From NORP309 sp045107085 (lineage in GTDB: Bacteria; Pseudomonadota; Gammaproteobacteria; Xanthomonadales; Marinicellaceae): a DNA stretch of 32,621 nucleotides. Under the pieces are notes generated by a model. That model saw only the letters and a list, made by a program, of their open reading frames with translations, was not told where the DNA came from and ran no database searches. The first letter of the stretch is position 1. Each line of letters starts with the position of its first letter. Positions 1-8,511 of the stretch are shown in pieces. The DNA lies in assembly GCA_045107085.1 (NCBI GenBank), contig JBGCFT010000039.1, forward strand, positions 1 to 32,621, in the 5' to 3' direction. The position numbers and the translations under genes were made by a program.

Positions 1-1907
1 ACGGTGTGAACTGCGCCATCAAATTTATCGGCATAGGCTGCGTAATAGAATAATCGTTCTATACTTGTATAGACTTCATTTTCAGCAGATTTTTTATTGG
101 CACCTGTTAGTGACTGGATGTGTGTTATAAATTCATCAGCTCGAAGTGCCAAATTTTCTGCGATAAAATACAGGACCTGAGCGCGATTATGAGCTGTTGT
201 ATTGGTCCACCCTACTGCTTTTCTGGCTGCTTCTACGGCATTTCTAATGTCTTTGCGGTTACCTTGACCAATGTGTGCCAATAACTCACCTTTTGATGAT
301 ACGACTGCTTGTGAATAACCTCCATCAGGTCTGGCTTGTTTTCCACCTATATAAAACTTTGGTGTTCTATCCACTGTTGCCATGCTATTTTTTTGTTTTA
401 ATTCGAAAGGTTTAATGGCTTTATTATTTTTCAGTTTTTTCTCATATTTAGGCTTTAGGTATGCATACATGCCTTCGATACCACCTTCTCGACCAAAGCC
501 TGATTCCTTTTTACCACCAAAACCTGCTGCCGCATCAAATTGATTGGTGCAATTAATCCATACCACTCCGGCAATGACTTTTGGCGCCATGTCCATCGCT
601 AAATTAATATTTTCACTCCATATTGAACAAGCCAAACCATAACGGGTATTGTTGGCCAATGCCACGGCTTCAGATGGCGTTCTAAATGTCATTGATACCA
701 AAACGGGTCCGAATATTTCCTCATTGGCAACATAATGTGCTGTGTCTACTTCCGTTAATAATGTTGGCGGATAAAAACAACCATTCTTAGGTAAAGCAAT
801 GTCTGGTTGAAAGAGTTCAGCGCCTTCTTCCACTCCTAATTTAACCAGTTCTGCTATTCGTTCTTGTTGTGACTTGTCTACAATCGCACCAATGTCTATA
901 GATTTATCTAAAGGATCGCCCACCCGTAATTTTTTCATGCGAGATTTAAGCTTTTGATGAAATCTATCAGCAATGCTTTCTTGTACTAACAATCGTGATC
1001 CTGCACAACACACTTGTCCTTGATTGAACCAAATGGCATCTACCAATCCTTCAATGGCTGAATCAATATCGGCGTCATCAAACACGATAAAGGCTGATTT
1101 TCCACCTAATTCCAAAGTGAGTTTTTTACCGGTTCCAGCGGTTTGCTCACGAATCAATCTTCCCACTGCAGTTGATCCTGTAAAGGCCACTTTGTTAATG
1201 TCTTTGTGATTCACAATCATAGAACCGGTTTTTCCATCACCTGTGACAATATTAACTACGCCCATTGGTAAACCAGCTTGCTGACAGATTTCAGCAAATA
1301 ACAACGCCGTTAAACTGGTGTATTCTGCCGGTTTCAATACCACTGTATTGCCTGCAGCTAAAGCCGGTGCGATTTTCCATGCCATCATTAATAGCGGAAA
1401 ATTCCATGGAATAATTTGTCCAGCAACACCAATGGCTTCGTAATCATCCAGTTTGTCTTGCAATAATTGCGCCCAACCAGCATGGTGGTAAAAATGTCGA
1501 ATCACTAATGGCACATCTACATCACGGCTTTCTCTGATGGGTTTTCCGTTGTCTAAACTTTCTAAAACAGCAAACAATCGTGCATGTTTTTGAATCAAGC
1601 GCGCAATCGCATACAAATATTTTGCTCTTTGAAATCCTGTCAATTTCCCCCATGAATCTTGTGCTAAATTTGCTGCGGTCACGGCCATGTCTACATCTTT
1701 TTCAGATGCTTGGGTAATTTCTGCTAGTTTTTCACCCGTTGCTGGATTATAGGTGTTGAAGTATTTATCCTTTTTACCTGTTCTGAATTCTCCATCAATA
1801 AATAGACCAAATTTATGTTTATGGTCTGCTAACCATTGATTGGCATTTTCTAAACTTTCAGGAGCCACTCCATAATCCATCGTTTCTAATATTTTCATAA
1901 TACTCAT
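1..1907 (-). CDS. Two-module aldehyde dehydrogenase (ALDH16-like), C-terminus cut by window edge
   Basis: NAD(P)-dependent oxidation of an aldehyde, probably acetaldehyde or a related product of deoxyribose breakdown (inferred from the adjacent aldolase). About 635 codons are visible from ATG at 1907, and the frame stays open to base 1. Residues ~35-490 form a complete ALDH module: PWNF at 167-170, glycine-rich FTGST near 242, catalytic Glu266 in LELGGK, and catalytic Cys300 in GQVCCAG. From ~516 a second ALDH-like N-terminal half begins (FYIGGK, then an alpha-helical stretch) and runs off the edge. Tandem ALDH modules are the hallmark of the ALDH16 family; vertebrate members lack the catalytic Cys, but here it is present in module one. 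Whether module two is catalytic cannot be seen. The gene is last in the regulator-aldolase-dehydrogenase run on the same strand, 89 bp after the aldolase stop. A weak AGAGAAG lies ahead of the start. Confidence 0.85.
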   Translation of the reverse strand, partial: MSIMKILETMDYGVAPESLENANQWLADHKHKFGLFIDGEFRTGKKDKYFNTYNPATGEKLAEITQASEKDVDMAVTAANLAQDSWGKLTGFQRAKYLYAIARLIQKHARLFAVLESLDNGKPIRESRDVDVPLVIRHFYHHAGWAQLLQDKLDDYEAIGVAGQIIPWNFPLLMMAWKIAPALAAGNTVVLKPAEYTSLTALLFAEICQQAGLPMGVVNIVTGDGKTGSMIVNHKDINKVAFTGSTAVGRLIREQTAGTGKKLTLELGGKSAFIVFDDADIDSAIEGLVDAIWFNQGQVCCAGSRLLVQESIADRFHQKLKSRMKKLRVGDPLDKSIDIGAIVDKSQQERIAELVKLGVEEGAELFQPDIALPKNGCFYPPTLLTEVDTAHYVANEEIFGPVLVSMTFRTPSEAVALANNTRYGLACSIWSENINLAMDMAPKVIAGVVWINCTNQFDAAAGFGGKKESGFGREGGIEGMYAYLKPKYEKKLKNNKAIKPFELKQKNSMATVDRTPKFYIGGKQARPDGGYSQAVVSSKGELLAHIGQGNRKDIRNAVEAARKAVGWTNTTAHNRAQVLYFIAENLALRADEFITHIQSLTGANKKSAENEVYTSIERLFYYAAYADKFDGAVHT

Positions 1908-1932
1908 TGTGCTTCTCTTTTGTTCTTTATTT

Positions 1933-1987
1933 GTAGGGTGGGTTCTACCCACCATTTCAGGTATTTGGTGGGTGAAACCCACCCTAC
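1933..1987. repeat. Large inverted repeat (REP/MITE-like) between aldolase and dehydrogenase
   Basis: Two 22-bp arms, 1933-1954 and 1966-1987, are inverted copies that differ only at two adjacent central positions, around an 11-base loop. Each arm contains GTAGGGTGGG and is itself partly self-complementary (GGGT...ACCC). GC content is far above the surroundings. Repeats starting GTAGGGTGGG are widespread dispersed elements in proteobacteria (general knowledge). As RNA it would fold into a strong hairpin without an adjacent U-tract, so it could limit read-through or stabilise the upstream message. Confidence 0.8.
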
Positions 1988-1996
1988 GTCAATTCC

Positions 1997-2962
1997 TTAA
2001 CCCATTGCGTGTCTAAATGATGCCGAATATCTGCCTGTAATATGGTGCTCTAGTTGTCTTTCAATATCGCCTAATAAACTAGAAGCGCCAAATCTAAATA
2101 ATTCAGGCTCTAACCAATCACGCCCAAGTTCTTCTTTCATTAAAACCAAGTACAATAAACTTTCTTTAGCTGTGCTAATTCCTCCAGCAGGTTTATAACC
2201 AATTTTATATCCAGTTTTTTCATAGTATTCTCTAATTTGCCTAACCATTACCAAGCTCACCGGCAGAGTCGCATTAACAGACTCTTTCCCTGTTGACGTT
2301 TTTATAAAATCCGCACCTGCCATCATACAAACCATAGAAGCTTTTGCCACATTTCTAAATGTAGCCAGTTCACCTGTAGCCAATATTGTTTTTAGATGGG
2401 CATCCCCACACGCTTCTCTGTAAGCAACAGTTTCATCGTAAAGGGCTTGCCAATCATGTGCAAAAACATGTCTGCGTGAAATCACTATGTCAATTTCTGT
2501 CGCACCTGCTGCCACTGATCGTTTAATTTCTTCTACCCGCATATCAAAAGGAGTTAATCCAGCTGGAAAACCGGTTGATACTGCAGCTAATTCAACACCA
2601 GAGTCTTTTAAAAAACCTGAAGCCGCTTCTAACATTTCATGATAAACACACACAGCGCCTGTAGTTATATTTAACTGATCAACACCTAAAGCTGTAAGAA
2701 TATCTTTACGCACAGGATTTTTAGCTTTGTTACATAAGCGCTTAACCCGACGTGTGGTATCATCTCCAGCGAGTGTTGTTAAATCTATACAGCTGAGTGC
2801 TTTCAATAACCAAGCGGCTTGGTGTTGCTTTTTGACTGACCGCCTTCCTGAATAAGAGGCTGCTCGTCTTTCCACTGCACTGGTGTTAACTTGAATACCT
2901 TCTACCCAATCAAGATTGAGTGGCATGCCAGGATTTCTTACTATTTTATTTTCTTTATTCAT
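1997..2962 (-). CDS. deoC: Deoxyribose-phosphate aldolase
   Basis: Cleaves 2-deoxyribose-5-phosphate into glyceraldehyde-3-phosphate and acetaldehyde, in the cytoplasm, as the final step of deoxynucleoside salvage. The 321-residue protein carries the class I aldolase signature: Schiff-base Lys221 in FIKTSTGK, proton-relay Lys257 in YKPAGGI, and Asp159 in EIDIV. At 321 aa it is longer than the ~250-260 aa E. coli enzyme because of an N-terminal extension of roughly 50-60 residues; in this it resembles the longer DERA form found in animals and some bacteria. The start at 2962 has GAGAAAAG a few bases upstream. It follows the regulator gene by 32 bp and precedes the dehydrogenase, so one transcript is likely. 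Acetaldehyde made here is a plausible substrate for that dehydrogenase. Confidence 0.95.
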   Translation of the reverse strand: MNKENKIVRNPGMPLNLDWVEGIQVNTSAVERRAASYSGRRSVKKQHQAAWLLKALSCIDLTTLAGDDTTRRVKRLCNKAKNPVRKDILTALGVDQLNITTGAVCVYHEMLEAASGFLKDSGVELAAVSTGFPAGLTPFDMRVEEIKRSVAAGATEIDIVISRRHVFAHDWQALYDETVAYREACGDAHLKTILATGELATFRNVAKASMVCMMAGADFIKTSTGKESVNATLPVSLVMVRQIREYYEKTGYKIGYKPAGGISTAKESLLYLVLMKEELGRDWLEPELFRFGASSLLGDIERQLEHHITGRYSASFRHAMG

Positions 2963-2994
2963 TAGCTTTTCTCAATTGATGGGATTGGCCCATC

Positions 2995-3936
2995 TTACAT
3001 ATTTTCTACTAGTTGTTTCGCTGATTGTTCGTTTATTATTAAATCTGTTATGGTATTGGTTCTTAAAGCAGCTAGTGTTGCCAATCCTTTATTGGCGCCA
3101 CCTACAATGGCAATCACTTTCTTTCCTTTAATATCCATATCAGATAAACCTAACGATAATTCATTGGCTTGATCCTTTATTTTATTGCCTGCTTTATCCA
3201 TAAAACAGCCCATAAAATCTCCAACGGCTTTATTTTTTACCATAATATTCCAAATATCTTCTTCAATCAATCCAGTTTCATGGACATGTGAATTGCTCTC
3301 TATTGATCCGATTCCAACTATATAAATGCTGGCTGCTTTTGCATTGTCTAGCATTTGAATCACACTTTGTTGAGACAACAACATTTGTTTTTCTTGTTGG
3401 TCTTTCGCCATATAAGGCACTGGCAAAAAGTAGGCCTCAGCATTAGTTCGTTCTGCAATGCGGTGTATGACATCAAATGGATTGGTTGAAAATTTACGCG
3501 TTAAACCTCCCGAAACAGATACAAACTTTAAGTTTTCAGTTTTACTATTGGGCAAGTGTTCAACTACTGATGATAAGGTTCTGCCTTTTCCAATACCAAT
3601 CACAGTATTTTTTGTTTTTTTAAATAGTTGATGCAGAAAAGCAGCACCCGCTGTTCCAATGGCATTGAAATCATCTAGCTTTGAATCTATTGTAGGAACA
3701 ACAGTACAAGAATTTAAACCATAACATTGAATGATTTTTTCTTCTAATTCAACACATTCAACTATTTCACCTTCGATAAATATCTTAACCACATTATTCG
3801 CGTGAGCATAAGCAATGAGTCGATGCGCTTTGGCTGATGACACGTTTAAGCGCTGAGCCACTTGGCCTTGGGTATAGCCACCGACATAAGAGAGCCACGC
3901 TGCTTTAGTTGCTAAATTTAATTGGAGATCAGGCAT
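2995..3936 (-). CDS. SorC/DeoR-type sugar-binding transcriptional regulator
   Basis: A 313-residue regulator with an N-terminal helix-turn-helix (about residues 21-42, YTQGQVAQRLNVS) followed by a phosphosugar-binding domain of the SorC type. The GIGKGRTL, SVSGGLTRKF and GVG/GIGSIE-like loops and the AIVGGANKG segment near the C-terminus are typical of that effector domain. By analogy with Bacillus DeoR, which belongs to this family and binds deoxyribose-5-phosphate, it probably represses the downstream aldolase and dehydrogenase and is relieved by deoxyribose-5-phosphate; this is inferred from context. It is first in the run, and the promoter in front contains two perfect palindromes, which suggests autoregulation. 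It could respond to another sugar phosphate, but the adjacent deoC makes deoxyribose-5-phosphate the best guess. Confidence 0.85.
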   Translation of the reverse strand: MPDLQLNLATKAAWLSYVGGYTQGQVAQRLNVSSAKAHRLIAYAHANNVVKIFIEGEIVECVELEEKIIQCYGLNSCTVVPTIDSKLDDFNAIGTAGAAFLHQLFKKTKNTVIGIGKGRTLSSVVEHLPNSKTENLKFVSVSGGLTRKFSTNPFDVIHRIAERTNAEAYFLPVPYMAKDQQEKQMLLSQQSVIQMLDNAKAASIYIVGIGSIESNSHVHETGLIEEDIWNIMVKNKAVGDFMGCFMDKAGNKIKDQANELSLGLSDMDIKGKKVIAIVGGANKGLATLAALRTNTITDLIINEQSAKQLVENM

Positions 3937-3966
3937 TTATCTAAAAACGAAATTTTTTTCAGTTGG

Positions 3967-4015
3967 TGAAATATATTTCATTTTTGAATAAAAATCAAAT
4001 ATAAATCTGATTTAT
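3967..4015 (-). promoter_or_regulatory. Promoter and candidate operators of the deoxyribose unit
   Basis: Read on the minus strand, TTGATT (3993-3998) and TATATT (3970-3975) are separated by exactly 17 bases, a good sigma-70 match. The -10 lies inside the perfect palindrome TGAAATATATTTCA (3967-3980). A second perfect palindrome, ATAAATC-T-GATTTAT (4001-4015), sits just upstream of the -35. Placement over the -10 and beside the -35 suits repression by the regulator encoded immediately downstream. The promoter elements are visible; operator function is inferred, and AT-rich DNA yields chance palindromes. Confidence 0.5.
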
Positions 4016-4035
4016 ATCCTATATTTTTGAATTAT

Positions 4036-4362
4036 TTAAGTGGTAGTAGTAACCGTGGCTGCTTGTGCATCAGTCGCTACTTGTTGCTCTGATAAGGCGG
4101 CAGTCTGTTGTTGATTGTTATTTTCAGTGGCAAATATACATGGACCATAACCATAACCTGGTAAAGAATTTTCCCAGATAATCTTGCCAAAATCTTTATC
4201 AATACAGAATAGATGACCTTTAGTATAAGCAAATATCTGTCCAGATAGACAAATAATATTGGTAATATGCATGCTTTTTAGTTTTGTAGACCACAGCTCT
4301 TTTCCTGAACTTTTTTCAATGCAAACGACACTGCCTTTTATGCCTAAATACAAATGACTCAT
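4036..4362 (-). CDS. Small protein with two PQQ-type beta-propeller repeats
   Basis: The 108-residue protein shows two blades of the PQQ-like (quinoprotein/BamB type) repeat: GSVVCIEKSSGKELWSTKL near residues 10-28 and GHLFCIDKDFGKIIWENSL near 49-67. These match the family pattern of a short strand, then D/E-x-x-x-G-K-x-x-W. Full propellers have seven or eight blades, so two cannot close a ring; the protein may be a fragment, form oligomers or use the repeat as a simple beta-sheet. The last ~35 residues are low complexity, rich in Gln, Ala and Thr and ending in TTTT. No signal peptide is seen. It lies between dxs and the deoxyribose regulator on the same strand with room for its own promoter. 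Function unknown. Confidence 0.65.
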   Translation of the reverse strand: MSHLYLGIKGSVVCIEKSSGKELWSTKLKSMHITNIICLSGQIFAYTKGHLFCIDKDFGKIIWENSLPGYGYGPCIFATENNNQQQTAALSEQQVATDAQAATVTTTT

Positions 4363-4446
4363 AATTCACCTAATTGTTATTGTTTAAAAATATTTTAGAA
4401 CATATTATCTTTAATATTAAGTGGAAGAAGTCATAATTTTAAAGCA

Positions 4447-6348
4447 CTATGTTTTAAAATCGAATATCTTAGACTTTGAGTCTTTATCTTTAATGTTCAG
4501 AAATTTCTTTACTTGTTTTAAAATGCCAGCACTGTCTATGCCTGCTTCTTCAAGTAAATCCTCACGACTACCGTGATCTTGGTATATGTCTGGCAAACCC
4601 AAATTAAGAACTTTGACTGAGGATTGAATCTGATTGAGGAATTCATTGACACCACTGCCTGCGCCGCCTTTTATGACATTGTCTTCAACCGTCACTAGCA
4701 CATCATGTTTACTTTGCATTTTTGTGATAAGCTCTTCATCTAAAGGTTTTACAAAGCGCATATTAATGACTGTGGCATCTAACTTTTCAGCTGCGGTTTT
4801 TGCATCTTCTACCGTTGAACCAAATGCCAGAAATGCTATTATTGTGCCTTTTCTTACTTCAATTCCTTTTCCAATCGGCAATTCTTCCATATAAGTTTGT
4901 ATGGGCACTCCTGGACCCGTACCACGAGGATATCTTACTGCAGCAGGTGAATCTAATTTATAACCAGTATATAACATTTGTCGGCATTCATTTTCATTAG
5001 CTGGAGCCATAATTGTCATGTTTGGTACACAACGTAAATAACTTAAATCCATGCTTCCTGCATGTGTTGAGCCATCAGGTCCAACGACTCCTCCGCGATC
5101 AATGGCAAATAAGACGCCTAATTTTTGAATCGCAACATCGTGAATCAATTGGTCATAAGCCCTTTGTAGGAAGCTTGAATAAATGGCAACAACTGGTCGT
5201 ACGCCTTCACAAGCCATGCCAGCAGCTAAAGTAACAGCATGTTGTTCAGCAATACCTACGTCATAGTAACGTTTGGGAAATAATTTTGAAAACTCTACCA
5301 AACCTGAACCTTCTCGCATAGCCGGTGTAATAGCGACTAATTTATTATCAACTCTGGCTAAATCACACAACCATTGACCAAATATTTGCGTATAACTGGG
5401 TTGAGAGGGTTTTTTATTGGCAACTACGCCAACTTTTGGATCAAATGGGGACACAGCATGGTATTTGATTGGGTCTTGCTCTGCTGGTTTATAGCCTTTG
5501 CCTTTTTTAGTAATGATATGCAGAAACTTAGGGCCCTTGGTTTCTTTGATTGTCTTTAATGTTTTGACGAGCTGGTTGACATCATGCCCATCAATTGGAC
5601 CAAAATAGAGAAAACCCAATTCTTCAAATAATGTCGAGGGTATCAACATGCCTTTGGCGTGTTCCTCCCAACGGGACATGAATTTCCACATCCAAGAATC
5701 ACGTTTCATGATGCGTTTAGATTTTTCTCGCATTCTGTTATAAAAACGGCCACTGACAATTTTTATGAGCATTCTGGCAAATGCACCGACATTTGGAGAT
5801 ATTGACATTTCATTTTCATTTAAAACAACCAACATATCTGGATCGATTTCACCACCGTGGTTTAAGGCTTCAAATGCCATACCAGCTGTCATCGCTCCAT
5901 CACCAATAACGGCTATTGACTTTCTATCTATTCCCAATTGACTGGATGCCAATGCCATGCCCAAAGCGGCACCAATAGAAGTCGAAGAATGGCCGACGCC
6001 AAATGTATCATATTGACTTTCACTGCGCTTTGGAAAAGGTGTTAATCCATCTTTCTTTTTAATCGTCTCAATTTCATTTTTACGCCCTGTAATAATTTTA
6101 TGAGGATACGCTTGATGGCCAACATCCCAAACTATTCTGTCGTGTGGTGTATTGAAAACATAATGTAATGCCACTGTCAATTCGACTGTTCCCAAGCCTG
6201 AACCAAAATGGCCTCCTGAATTTGATACAGACTTAATTAAAAAATCACGCAGTTCATCAGAAACTTGTTTCAATTGCGTTTCTTGTAATTGTCTCAAGTC
6301 TTCAGGATAGTTGATGGCATCTAATAAAGTATTCATTTTTTCAGTCAT
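4447..6348 (-). CDS. dxs: 1-deoxy-D-xylulose-5-phosphate synthase
   Basis: Thiamine-diphosphate enzyme condensing pyruvate and glyceraldehyde-3-phosphate to DXP, the first step of the MEP isoprenoid pathway and a precursor source for thiamine and pyridoxal. The 633 residues match the usual ~620. Visible marks are His47 in SGGHFGSGLG, the ThDP-binding GDG at 149-151 with the following NENEMSI, the GHDV region near 250, and the transketolase-type DRGGVVGPDGSTHAG segment. Two starts are possible, Met1 at 6348 and Met5 at 6336; neither has a clear Shine-Dalgarno sequence. It is third in the run xseB-ispA-dxs, 56 bp after ispA, the arrangement common in gammaproteobacteria. A C-terminal tail rich in Lys and Asp slightly exceeds the usual length. 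Confidence 0.96.
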   Translation of the reverse strand: MTEKMNTLLDAINYPEDLRQLQETQLKQVSDELRDFLIKSVSNSGGHFGSGLGTVELTVALHYVFNTPHDRIVWDVGHQAYPHKIITGRKNEIETIKKKDGLTPFPKRSESQYDTFGVGHSSTSIGAALGMALASSQLGIDRKSIAVIGDGAMTAGMAFEALNHGGEIDPDMLVVLNENEMSISPNVGAFARMLIKIVSGRFYNRMREKSKRIMKRDSWMWKFMSRWEEHAKGMLIPSTLFEELGFLYFGPIDGHDVNQLVKTLKTIKETKGPKFLHIITKKGKGYKPAEQDPIKYHAVSPFDPKVGVVANKKPSQPSYTQIFGQWLCDLARVDNKLVAITPAMREGSGLVEFSKLFPKRYYDVGIAEQHAVTLAAGMACEGVRPVVAIYSSFLQRAYDQLIHDVAIQKLGVLFAIDRGGVVGPDGSTHAGSMDLSYLRCVPNMTIMAPANENECRQMLYTGYKLDSPAAVRYPRGTGPGVPIQTYMEELPIGKGIEVRKGTIIAFLAFGSTVEDAKTAAEKLDATVINMRFVKPLDEELITKMQSKHDVLVTVEDNVIKGGAGSGVNEFLNQIQSSVKVLNLGLPDIYQDHGSREDLLEEAGIDSAGILKQVKKFLNIKDKDSKSKIFDFKT

Positions 6349-6404
6349 GGCAGTAAAGATATATCTAATACCACTATTATACTCTTTTCAATGGCCAAAT
6401 AAAG

Positions 6405-7322
6405 CTAGCTTTGTCTTGAGACCAGATATTCTGCTAAATATTTTAAATAGCTGCTATCACCCTCAGGTAAATCATTGAGTTTTTCAATGGCATAGTGAGA
6501 GTGCTTTAATGCGGCTTTTTTTGAGGCATCCAAGCCAATAATGGCTGGATATGTGGATTTATTGTTAGATTCATCAGATCCGACAGGCTTTCCTATTTCA
6601 GATTCAGTGCCAATCACATCTAAAACATCATCAATTATTTGAAAAGCCATACCAAATCCGTAGGCATACTGTTTCAATGCCAATTGTAAAAATGCCAATT
6701 TTTGTCCATCTCTAAATCCAGTAAAAAGTAACCCTGTCATTTCAACAGATGCTGAAATAAGTGCCCCCGTTTTAAGCTGATGAATATTATCCATTTCTTC
6801 TTGTTGTAACTGCATGTTTTCTGACTCTAAATCTAAAGCTTGGCCACCAGCCATCCCCACAGCTCCACAAGAATAACTCAACTTTTGAATAAGTTTTACA
6901 ATTATTTTTGGATCGCTGTCAACTTGAGTCAAGACCTCAAAAGCCATGGCTTGTAAAGCATCACCAGCCAATATAGCCATCGCATCACCAAATTTTACAT
7001 GGCATGTTGGCATGCCACGACGCAAATCGTCATCGTCCATAGCAGGTAAATCATCGTGTATTAATGAATAAGCATGAATCATTTCAACACTTGCCGCTAC
7101 ATAATCTGCTTGTTTTGCATCTATACCAAGCGCCTCAGCTGTGGCATAGCTCAACAAAGGTCTGATGCGTTTTCCCCCAGAAAGTAAGGAATAAGACAGT
7201 GCTTCAAGTAACAGAGTGGATTGTTTGTAGTTTTTTTTAAGAAATGCAGACAAAAAGTCATTAATTCTATTCTGATAATAGGTATTCTTTTTCTCAAATT
7301 CTGGAAGTAGACTGGTCATCAT
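6405..7322 (-). CDS. ispA: Farnesyl diphosphate synthase (geranyltranstransferase)
   Basis: Cytoplasmic short-chain trans-prenyltransferase building geranyl and farnesyl diphosphate from DMAPP and IPP, feeding quinone and undecaprenyl synthesis. The 305-residue protein has the first Asp-rich motif with the two-residue insertion typical of bacterial FPP synthases (DDLPAMDDDD, 90-99, followed by RRG), the GGKRIRP loop near 49-55, and the second Asp-rich motif DDVLD near 231-235. KSTYP follows, as expected. The start could be either of two adjacent ATGs. It sits between xseB (32 bp upstream) and dxs, so its substrate supply and synthesis are encoded together. Confidence 0.96.
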   Translation of the reverse strand: MMTSLLPEFEKKNTYYQNRINDFLSAFLKKNYKQSTLLLEALSYSLLSGGKRIRPLLSYATAEALGIDAKQADYVAASVEMIHAYSLIHDDLPAMDDDDLRRGMPTCHVKFGDAMAILAGDALQAMAFEVLTQVDSDPKIIVKLIQKLSYSCGAVGMAGGQALDLESENMQLQQEEMDNIHQLKTGALISASVEMTGLLFTGFRDGQKLAFLQLALKQYAYGFGMAFQIIDDVLDVIGTESEIGKPVGSDESNNKSTYPAIIGLDASKKAALKHSHYAIEKLNDLPEGDSSYLKYLAEYLVSRQS

Positions 7323-7354
7323 AGTTTCGTCATCAGTTATATGAAATAATATTA

Positions 7355-7552
7355 CTAATCATTGACTGATTTCATTAATTTTTCGATTTTCGCTTCAGCA
7401 TCGGCCAAAGTTTTTTGACATTCTCGGGTTAATTTAACTCCTTTTTCAAACAACTTTAACGATTCATCTAAGCTTAATTCACCAGATTCCATTTGTTCAA
7501 CAATGGCATCAAGCTGTTCAACAGACTTTTCGAATGATGTTGGATTTCCCAT
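7355..7552 (-). CDS. xseB: Exodeoxyribonuclease VII small subunit
   Basis: A 65-residue helical protein matching the XseB family: FEKSVEQLDAIVEQMESGEL, then SLDESLKLFEKGVKLTRECQ and a short Lys-rich end. Several copies bind the XseA catalytic subunit to form exonuclease VII, which degrades single-stranded DNA; xseA is not in this window. AAGGG stands about eight bases before the ATG. It is the first gene of the xseB-ispA-dxs run. The 125 bp in front of it must hold the promoter, but no convincing -35/-10 pair was picked out. Confidence 0.93.
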   Translation of the reverse strand: MGNPTSFEKSVEQLDAIVEQMESGELSLDESLKLFEKGVKLTRECQKTLADAEAKIEKLMKSVND

Positions 7553-7677
7553 AAGTTTACCCTTGGCATTATTATCAATTTTTGTATTCTATCAGAGTAT
7601 ATTAGCAAGTGTGAGTCTAGTCAGAATATTTCAGAATTTATTCAAACACATTTTAAAATATTAGGATTTTTAAACTT

Positions 7678-8511
7678 TTATGAATTAATGATATTTAAAA
7701 ATTTTGACCGAACATATTGATATAACTGAATATCAATCTTATTCTTTTTTTTGATTATTTTCATTTGATCAGGGGATAAGTTTGCCATTTGAACTTTTGT
7801 TTCCAACCTGGTTATAGGAGGCAAATCATGAAATGTCACAGCACATCTCTTGGCAATAAGTTTATGAAACTGAGAAAAAAACTCAGTCACTCCCACCAAT
7901 GTAAAACAATGATCAATGTTATATTTTGCTTTAAAATAAACTTCTTTATCACTAAACGCATTTTCTGTAAGTGAAACCCCTGCAAATCTTTTGGCTTGTC
8001 CATTGGCTACATTCTGCATAGAGTCATTAATAAAGTCATCAAAATTGGTAACTTTGGAAGTAACATTTTGCAGGTTGTAATCTTGAGTGATAACTTGATT
8101 GTAACAAGAAACAACTCTTTCAATTGGATTTCGCATCATGCTTAAGTGCACAATTTTTCTATCACCTAAAAGCTGAAACAACATGTCATGCATACAATGA
8201 TATCCAGAAATAAATTGAGGGTAACGACTCTTCAAATAAATACTTTCTGGTAAATTTATCAACTCATCTGCATTAATACTGAAAATATCTTTCATTTCAA
8301 AAGCTTGAATTAAATATTTCTCAAGGGCTGTACCCGCTGTTTTTGGAATATTAGAAAAAATCCACAAACAGTCTATTAATGTCATTTCACTTAATTGCAA
8401 TACATGGTCTTCTAACCACGAAACATTGAGTTGTGTGTTTTTATCACAATTATTTTTATGCCATTGCTTAGCTTTGTTCGATATGTCTTTTCGAATAGGT
8501 GACAGATTCAT
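7678..8511 (-). CDS. Sulfotransferase-family protein
   Basis: The 277-residue protein carries both PAPS-binding signatures of the heparan-type sulfotransferase family. The 5'-phosphosulfate loop is NIPKTAGTALEKYL near residues 54-67 (Lys57), and the 3'-phosphate motif is MRNPIERVVSCY near 126-137 (Arg127, Ser135). It would transfer sulfate from PAPS to a hydroxyl on a glycan, lipid or small molecule; the acceptor cannot be told from the sequence. No signal peptide or clear membrane segment is seen, so it is probably cytoplasmic. It is an accessory gene downstream of the candidate small RNA on the same strand, and no polysaccharide genes or PAPS synthesis genes are adjacent. No Shine-Dalgarno sequence is evident in front of the ATG at 8511. 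Confidence 0.75.
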   Translation of the reverse strand: MNLSPIRKDISNKAKQWHKNNCDKNTQLNVSWLEDHVLQLSEMTLIDCLWIFSNIPKTAGTALEKYLIQAFEMKDIFSINADELINLPESIYLKSRYPQFISGYHCMHDMLFQLLGDRKIVHLSMMRNPIERVVSCYNQVITQDYNLQNVTSKVTNFDDFINDSMQNVANGQAKRFAGVSLTENAFSDKEVYFKAKYNIDHCFTLVGVTEFFSQFHKLIAKRCAVTFHDLPPITRLETKVQMANLSPDQMKIIKKKNKIDIQLYQYVRSKFLNIINS

